NCBI RefSeq assembly: GCF_018614075.1
Contig: NZ_JAGGOZ010000038.1
Span: 1-57,319, forward strand
DNA: 57,319 nucleotides
Origin: Streptomyces sp. ISL-94
GTDB lineage: Bacteria > Actinomycetota > Actinomycetes > Streptomycetales > Streptomycetaceae
Direction: 5' to 3'
Shown here: piece by piece, positions 52,431 through 57,319 of the stretch
How the letters are laid out: each line of letters begins with the position of its first letter
Numbering within the stretch: position 1 is the stretch's first letter
Translations under genes and position numbers: made by a program
The notes under the pieces: generated by a model
The model's input: the letters and a program-made list of their open reading frames with translations, nothing else
Told to the model about the DNA's origin: nothing
The model's database searches: none

Positions 52431-52442
52431 TGGTCTACACCA
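52431..52442. promoter_or_regulatory. DasR operator in nagF-nagE1 spacer
   Basis: TGGTCTACACCA matches the DasR element in 11 of 12 positions. It lies 53 bp before nagE1 and about 165 bp before nagF in the divergent spacer. Confidence 0.9.
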
Positions 52443-52495
52443 GTGTGCCGCACGTGCTGCGGCTGCCAAAAACGGGCCGGTCAGGGAGGACGCCG

Positions 52496-53797
52496 ATGAG
52501 CGCGAGCAGCGCCGCAGCAGAGCCACGGCACACGTGGTGGAACGGTTTGTTCCAGGGGCTGCAGAAGATGGGGCGGAGCCTTCAGCTGCCGATCGCCGTC
52601 CTGCCCGCGGCGGGGATCCTCAACCGGCTGGGCCAGGACGACGTCTTCGGCAAGGACGGCCTGAACTGGACGGACGTCGCCAAGGTCATGGCGGGTGCGG
52701 GCGGGGCGCTGCTGGACGCCGACCTCGGCCTGCCGCTCCTCTTCTGCATCGGTGTCGCGATCGGGATGGCCAAGAAGGCGGACGGTTCGACCGCCCTGGC
52801 GGCGGGGGCGGGATTCCTGGTCTACCGGGGGGTGCTGCACGCGTTCCCGAAGGACTGCCCGGCGGGGACGCGGACCCTGTCGGGCGGCTGCCTGGGGCAG
52901 GGCGACGCCTTCGCCGGGTTCACGTACCAGAATCCGGGGGTCTTCGGCGGCATCATCATGGGGCTGCTCACGGCCTGGTTCTGGCAGCGCTACCACCGGG
53001 TGAAGCTGGTCGACTGGCTCGGCTTCTTCAACGGCCGGCGGCTGGTGCCGATCATCATGTCCTTCGTCGCGATCGCCTTCGCCGCGCTCTGCCTGTGGAT
53101 CTGGCCGCCGGTCGGTGACGCGCTGGAGAGCTTCTCCGACTGGCTGGTGGGGCTGGGGTCGTGGGGTGCGGGCATCTTCGGTGTCGCGAACCGGGCGCTG
53201 CTGGTGATCGGCCTGCACCAGTTCCTGAACGTGCCGATCTGGTTCCAGTTCGGCACCTTCACCACGCCGGACGGGAAGGTCGTGCACGGTGACATCTCGA
53301 TGTTCCTGAACGGCGACCCGGAGGCGGGGCAGTTCCTGTCCGGCTTCTTCCCGATCATGATGTTCGCGCTTCCGGCGGCGGCGCTGGCCATCGCGCACTG
53401 CGCGAAGCCGCAGCGGCGCAAGGAGGTGGGGGGCCTGATGCTGTCGGTCGGCCTGACGTCCTTCGTCACCGGCATCACCGAGCCGCTGGAGTATTCGTTC
53501 CTCTTCGTGGCGCCGCTGCTGTACGTGGCCCACGCGGTGCTGACGGGTGTGTCGATGGCGGTGACGTGGGCGCTGGGCGTGCACGACGGTTTCAGCTTCT
53601 CGGCGGGTCTGATCGACTACGTGATCAACTGGAAGCTGGCGACCAAGCCGTGGCTGATCATCCCGATCGGGCTGTGCTTCGCGGTCGTCTACTACGTGAT
53701 CTTCCGGTTCGCGATCACCAAGTTCAACATCCCGACGCCGGGGCGGGAGTCGGACGAGGAGATCGCGGCGATGCAGGCGGAGAACGTGAAGGCGTAG
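52496..53797 (+). CDS. nagE1: PTS N-acetylglucosamine EIIC permease, first copy
   Basis: A 433-residue integral membrane EIIC domain from ATG 52496 (AGGGAGGA site). Conserved motifs: GLQKMGRSLQLPIAVLPAAG, CIGVAIGMAKKADGSTALAA, ANRALLVIGLHQFLNVPIWF, FFPIMMFALPAAALAIAHC and TGITEPLEYSFLFVAPLLY with the sugar-binding Glu. About ten membrane helices. It lacks fused EIIA and EIIB, which are separate (NagF and an EIIA elsewhere). Symbol assigned by gene order nagF-nagE1-nagE2; the copy is under one DasR site. Confidence 0.92.
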   Translation: MSASSAAAEPRHTWWNGLFQGLQKMGRSLQLPIAVLPAAGILNRLGQDDVFGKDGLNWTDVAKVMAGAGGALLDADLGLPLLFCIGVAIGMAKKADGSTALAAGAGFLVYRGVLHAFPKDCPAGTRTLSGGCLGQGDAFAGFTYQNPGVFGGIIMGLLTAWFWQRYHRVKLVDWLGFFNGRRLVPIIMSFVAIAFAALCLWIWPPVGDALESFSDWLVGLGSWGAGIFGVANRALLVIGLHQFLNVPIWFQFGTFTTPDGKVVHGDISMFLNGDPEAGQFLSGFFPIMMFALPAAALAIAHCAKPQRRKEVGGLMLSVGLTSFVTGITEPLEYSFLFVAPLLYVAHAVLTGVSMAVTWALGVHDGFSFSAGLIDYVINWKLATKPWLIIPIGLCFAVVYYVIFRFAITKFNIPTPGRESDEEIAAMQAENVKA

Positions 53798-53826
53798 GTG
53801 CGCGCGGGCCTTGTGCCCCCCGCCTC

Positions 53827-53860
53827 AAGGGCCGTCGGATCCTTCGATCCGAGGGCCCTT
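53827..53860 (+). terminator. Terminator after nagE1
   Basis: Nearly perfect 15-bp stem (one mismatch) with arms 53827-53841 and 53846-53860 around CTTC. Confidence 0.92.
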
Positions 53861-53867
53861 CGTCATG

Positions 53868-53952
53868 TGGTTTAGACCACAGGAAATCGAAGGTTCCTTA
53901 TCTAACCCTCACCGTGCTACAACTGGTCTACACCACCGAATGGTGTAGACCA
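53868..53952. promoter_or_regulatory. Three DasR operators upstream of nagE2
   Basis: TGGTTTAGACCA (53868-53879), TGGTCTACACCA (53924-53935) and TGGTGTAGACCA (53941-53952), each 11 of 12 to the DasR element. The last two are exact reverse complements 17 bp apart. Confidence 0.92.
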
Positions 53953-54046
53953 TGCGCATGCGGAGCAGCCGTGGTCTCCCTTTCTGAGACGTCGCCGTCC
54001 CCCCTCTTCATGTCCCCTGGCGGCGCCTTGCCCACTGGAGGAAGTT

Positions 54047-55324
<1,278 letters not shown>

Positions 55325-55353
55325 GGCCGACCGGCCCGAAGGCCCACAGCCGA

Positions 55354-55389
55354 AAGCCCCCGCTCTTCCGGAAGGAAGGGCGGGGGCTT
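55354..55389 (+). terminator. Terminator after nagE2
   Basis: 10-bp stem AAGCCCCCGC/GCGGGGGCTT with an internal CTTCCGGAAG hairpin, between convergent genes. Confidence 0.9.
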
Positions 55390-55418
55390 CGTCGTGCCTG
55401 GTCGTGTGCCGGGGGGGC

Positions 55419-56171
55419 TCAGACCTGGTAGACGGCGCCCGAGTACGCCAGGTCGACGCGGCCGTCGTAGACCGCGCGGGCGTCGGCGAGGTTCTGCTCG
55501 GCGTCCGTCCACGGCGGGATGTGGGTGAGGACGAGCCGGCCGACCCGGCCGCCGCGCGCGTACTCCCCCGCCTCGCGGCCGTTGAGGTGGAGGTCGGGGA
55601 TCTCCTCCTTGCCGTGCGTGAAGGAGGCCTCGCAGAGGAAGAGGTCGGTGTCCTGGGCGAGCAGGCCCAGCTCGCGGCAGGCCCCGGTGTCCCCGGAGTA
55701 CGTGAGCGAGCGGCCGCCGTGCTCGATGCGGATGCCGTACGCCTCGACCGGGTGGCTGACCCGCTCGGTGCGGATCTGGAAGGGACCGATCTCGAAGCTG
55801 CCCGGCTTGAGCGTGCGGAAGTCGAAGACCTCGCTCATCGAGCGCTCGTCGGGGACGTCGTCGTAGGCGGCGGACAGGCGCTTCTCGGTGCCCTCGGGGC
55901 CGTAGACGGGGATGGTGCCGCAGCGGCCGCCCTCGTGCCGGTAGAAGCGGGCGACGAAGTAGGCGCACATGTCGATGCAGTGATCGGCGTGCAGATGGCT
56001 CAGGAAGATCGCATCGAGGTCGTAGAGCCCGATGTGGCGCTGCAGCTCGCCGAGGGCGCCGTTGCCCATGTCGAGGAGCAGCCGGAAGCCGTCGGCCTCG
56101 ACGAGGTAGCTCGAACAGGCCGATTCCGCGGACGGGAACGACCCCGAACAGCCGACGACGGTGAGCTTCAT
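55419..56171 (-). CDS. MBL fold (RNase Z-like) metallo-hydrolase
   Basis: A 250-residue metallo-beta-lactamase-fold protein from ATG 56171; the longer open frame to 56321 lacks support. The metal site FLSHLHADHCIDM carries HxHxDH, with further ligands in RVSHPVEAYG and LTYSGDTGACREL, and TPIP-like VLTHIPPWTD near the end. The GCSGSFPSAESACSSYLVE opening is typical of the RNase Z/cyclic-phosphodiesterase branch. It probably hydrolyses a phosphodiester in the cytosol; the substrate is unknown. Convergent with nagE2. Confidence 0.92.
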   Translation of the reverse strand: MKLTVVGCSGSFPSAESACSSYLVEADGFRLLLDMGNGALGELQRHIGLYDLDAIFLSHLHADHCIDMCAYFVARFYRHEGGRCGTIPVYGPEGTEKRLSAAYDDVPDERSMSEVFDFRTLKPGSFEIGPFQIRTERVSHPVEAYGIRIEHGGRSLTYSGDTGACRELGLLAQDTDLFLCEASFTHGKEEIPDLHLNGREAGEYARGGRVGRLVLTHIPPWTDAEQNLADARAVYDGRVDLAYSGAVYQV

Positions 56172-56376
56172 GGAGCGTGAACCTCCGTGGACGGTCCGTG
56201 GACGGAATGCGGGCCGTGCGTGCGTCGAGCGTAAGGCGCGAAACGGCCGGTCGCTCCTCCGCGGCGGGCCGTTGTGGGGGGAATCACCTGTGCTGTCACC
56301 CGGGGGAGCGACAGTGGGCACGGACGTCGCCCCACGTTGCCGTGCCGGGCCGTTCCCGCGCGGCTACGGTCGAAGC

Positions 56377-56826
56377 ATGGACACGTCCTGGTGGCCCGCG
56401 GTGGCCGCGGTCGTGGCCGTGGCGCTGGTGGTGCTGGTCGCCGGGGGTCGGCTGGGGCTCCCGCGCCGGGCCCCGCCCGGGGCCGCGCCGCCGCCCGGGC
56501 ACGGGACCGGGCCGCCGCCGCGGCCCCGGGCGGGTGAACTGTGGTGTCTGGCGGACGGGCGGATGTGCCTGGTCCTGGTGTTGGGGCCGGTACGGGGCCA
56601 CCGGGCGCGGGTCGCGTGGATCAGCGGCAAGTACGACGACCGGCGGGCCGGGGTGGTCCCGCTGCCCCCGGGGACGGTGGGGGCGCAGGGCCGGGCGGCA
56701 TTCGTGGAGGCGGACCGGCCGGTGGAGGTGTCGCTGTGGGAGTTCCGCAAGCGGATGGGCGTACTGGATCCGACAGTGTGGGACGAGGTCAAGGGCCTGG
56801 GAGGCGGCGGGTGCAGAAGACGGTGA
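56377..56826 (+). CDS. Membrane-anchored hypothetical protein
   Basis: A 149-residue protein from ATG 56377. One N-terminal helix (WWPAVAAVVAVALVVLVAGG), a Pro-rich linker, and a C-terminal beta-rich domain (GELWCLADGRMCLVLVLGP, ARVAWISGKYDDRRAGVVPL, ADRPVEVSLWEFRKRMGVLD) that recalls PemK/SH3-like barrels, without clear active-site residues. It overlaps the DUF488 gene start by 16 bases, so the two are co-translated. Function unknown. Confidence 0.8.
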   Translation: MDTSWWPAVAAVVAVALVVLVAGGRLGLPRRAPPGAAPPPGHGTGPPPRPRAGELWCLADGRMCLVLVLGPVRGHRARVAWISGKYDDRRAGVVPLPPGTVGAQGRAAFVEADRPVEVSLWEFRKRMGVLDPTVWDEVKGLGGGGCRRR

Positions 56827-57170
56827 TCCGGATGCGGAGGGTCTACGACGCGCCTGAGCCCGAGGCGGACGGCGTGAGGGTGCTGGTGGACCGGCTGTGG
56901 CCGCGGGGGCTGTCGAAGGAGGCGGCGGCGGTGGACGAATGGCCTCGGGCGGTCACGCCGTCGGCGGAGCTGCGGAAGTGGTTCCACGGGGGCGGCTCCG
57001 CCGGGGAGTTCCGGGAGCGGTACCTCGCGGAGCTGGCGGGGCCGGGGGCGGAGGCGGAGCTGGGGCGCTTGCGGGAGCTGGTTGCGGCGGGGCCGGTGAC
57101 GCTGCTGACCGCGGTCAAGGATCCGGCTTCCAGCCATGCCGCCGTGCTTGCGGAGCTGCTGGGCGGGTAA
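56811..57170 (+). CDS. DUF488 family protein
   Basis: A 119-residue protein from GTG 56811 (GGAGG upstream). The core RRVYDAPEPEADGVRVLVDR, LWPRGLSKEAAAVDEWPRAV, the PSAELRKWFHGG segment and late VTLLTAVKDPASSHAAVLAELL match DUF488 (YeaO-type) proteins throughout. Family function is unknown; the Arg and Trp-Pro-Arg positions suggest an anion- or nucleic-acid-binding role. Confidence 0.9.
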   Translation: MQKTVIRMRRVYDAPEPEADGVRVLVDRLWPRGLSKEAAAVDEWPRAVTPSAELRKWFHGGGSAGEFRERYLAELAGPGAEAELGRLRELVAAGPVTLLTAVKDPASSHAAVLAELLGG

Positions 57171-57319
57171 CCCCCGTTCCGCTGCGCGGGGCCCTTCCCC
57201 GCCCGCCCTTCCACCTCCCCCAGACTCTCCGTCCGGGACTCCCGCCCGGGCTCCGCCCGGACCCGGTCCTCAAACGCCGGACGGGCTGGGGATGACCCTG
57301 CGGCTCACCACACGGCGCT
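57171..57319. repeat. Right-end spacer with dispersed repeat copy
   Basis: No gene is seen. CTCAAACGCCGGACGGGCTG at about 57269-57288 is an inverted copy of the spacer repeat family found at the left end of the window. Confidence 0.65.

Overview
The window looks like chromosomal DNA of a Streptomyces or very close relative. It is very GC-rich with G/C-ending codons. It carries cdgA-like and nagF-nagE1-nagE2 genes, class E and class F sortases, a secreted chitinase and a chitin-active LPMO with DasR-type operators, and dispersed 'CGTTTGAGGCGCGGGG' spacer repeats. I see no prophage, biosynthetic gene cluster, rRNA operon or CRISPR array.

Left part (1-26 kb). A histidine phosphatase is followed by a tightly overlapping three-gene operon (1037-5099): a Cas4/Dna2-type PD-(D/E)XK nuclease with four Fe-S-type cysteines, an unrecognised 524-residue protein, and an SF1 helicase. 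It resembles a Dna2 split into separate chains. Then come a MarR regulator and divergent FMN reductase with three operator-like repeats, small conserved genes, a prim-pol-like protein, the first of three identical tRNA-Lys(CTT) genes, an M6 protease, cdgA, a GH18 chitinase with two dre-like repeats, a luciferase-like oxidoreductase, an IclR regulator, a second (inverted) tRNA-Lys, an acyl-CoA ligase, an LPMO, an SPFH protein overlapping a cell-wall hydrolase, the third tRNA-Lys, a class F sortase with an exported partner, and a NagD-like phosphatase. A decayed stretch (25.2-26.4 kb) holds remnants of a secreted protein, an ABC solute-binding protein and a GntR regulator, the last two joined by a deletion.

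Middle part (26-44 kb). An orphan LAHTG surface protein, a 148-bp tandem repeat, a ROK regulator and sugar-type dehydrogenase facing each other over a 27-bp palindrome, an FAH-family hydrolase, a YidC paralogue with a small partner, a methyltransferase, a class E sortase, and a SEC-C protein. Two restriction/abortive-infection-like proteins follow: MrcB-N plus PD-(D/E)XK, and an AbiEi-like protein with a DUF559-like end. Then come an acetyltransferase, small membrane proteins with a 21-bp minisatellite, DUF445 and DUF1707 proteins, and an ABC-2 exporter operon.

Right part (44-57 kb). A class A penicillin-binding protein, an SMR exporter under a probable guanidine-III riboswitch, a GroES paralogue, a DUF3618 protein, a peroxiredoxin, two tandem HNH nucleases running into a class I tRNA with a UAG anticodon, rdgB, a lipoprotein, rph, the N-acetylglucosamine PTS genes with several dre sites, an RNase Z-like hydrolase, a membrane-anchored protein and a DUF488 protein.

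Two themes recur. One is chitin/GlcNAc use under DasR-like control (chitinase, LPMO, nagF, nagE1, nagE2, perhaps the NagD-like phosphatase). The other is cell-surface display and cell-wall work (two sortases, two candidate substrates, a PBP, a C40-like hydrolase). All functional calls come from reading motifs; no database search was run.
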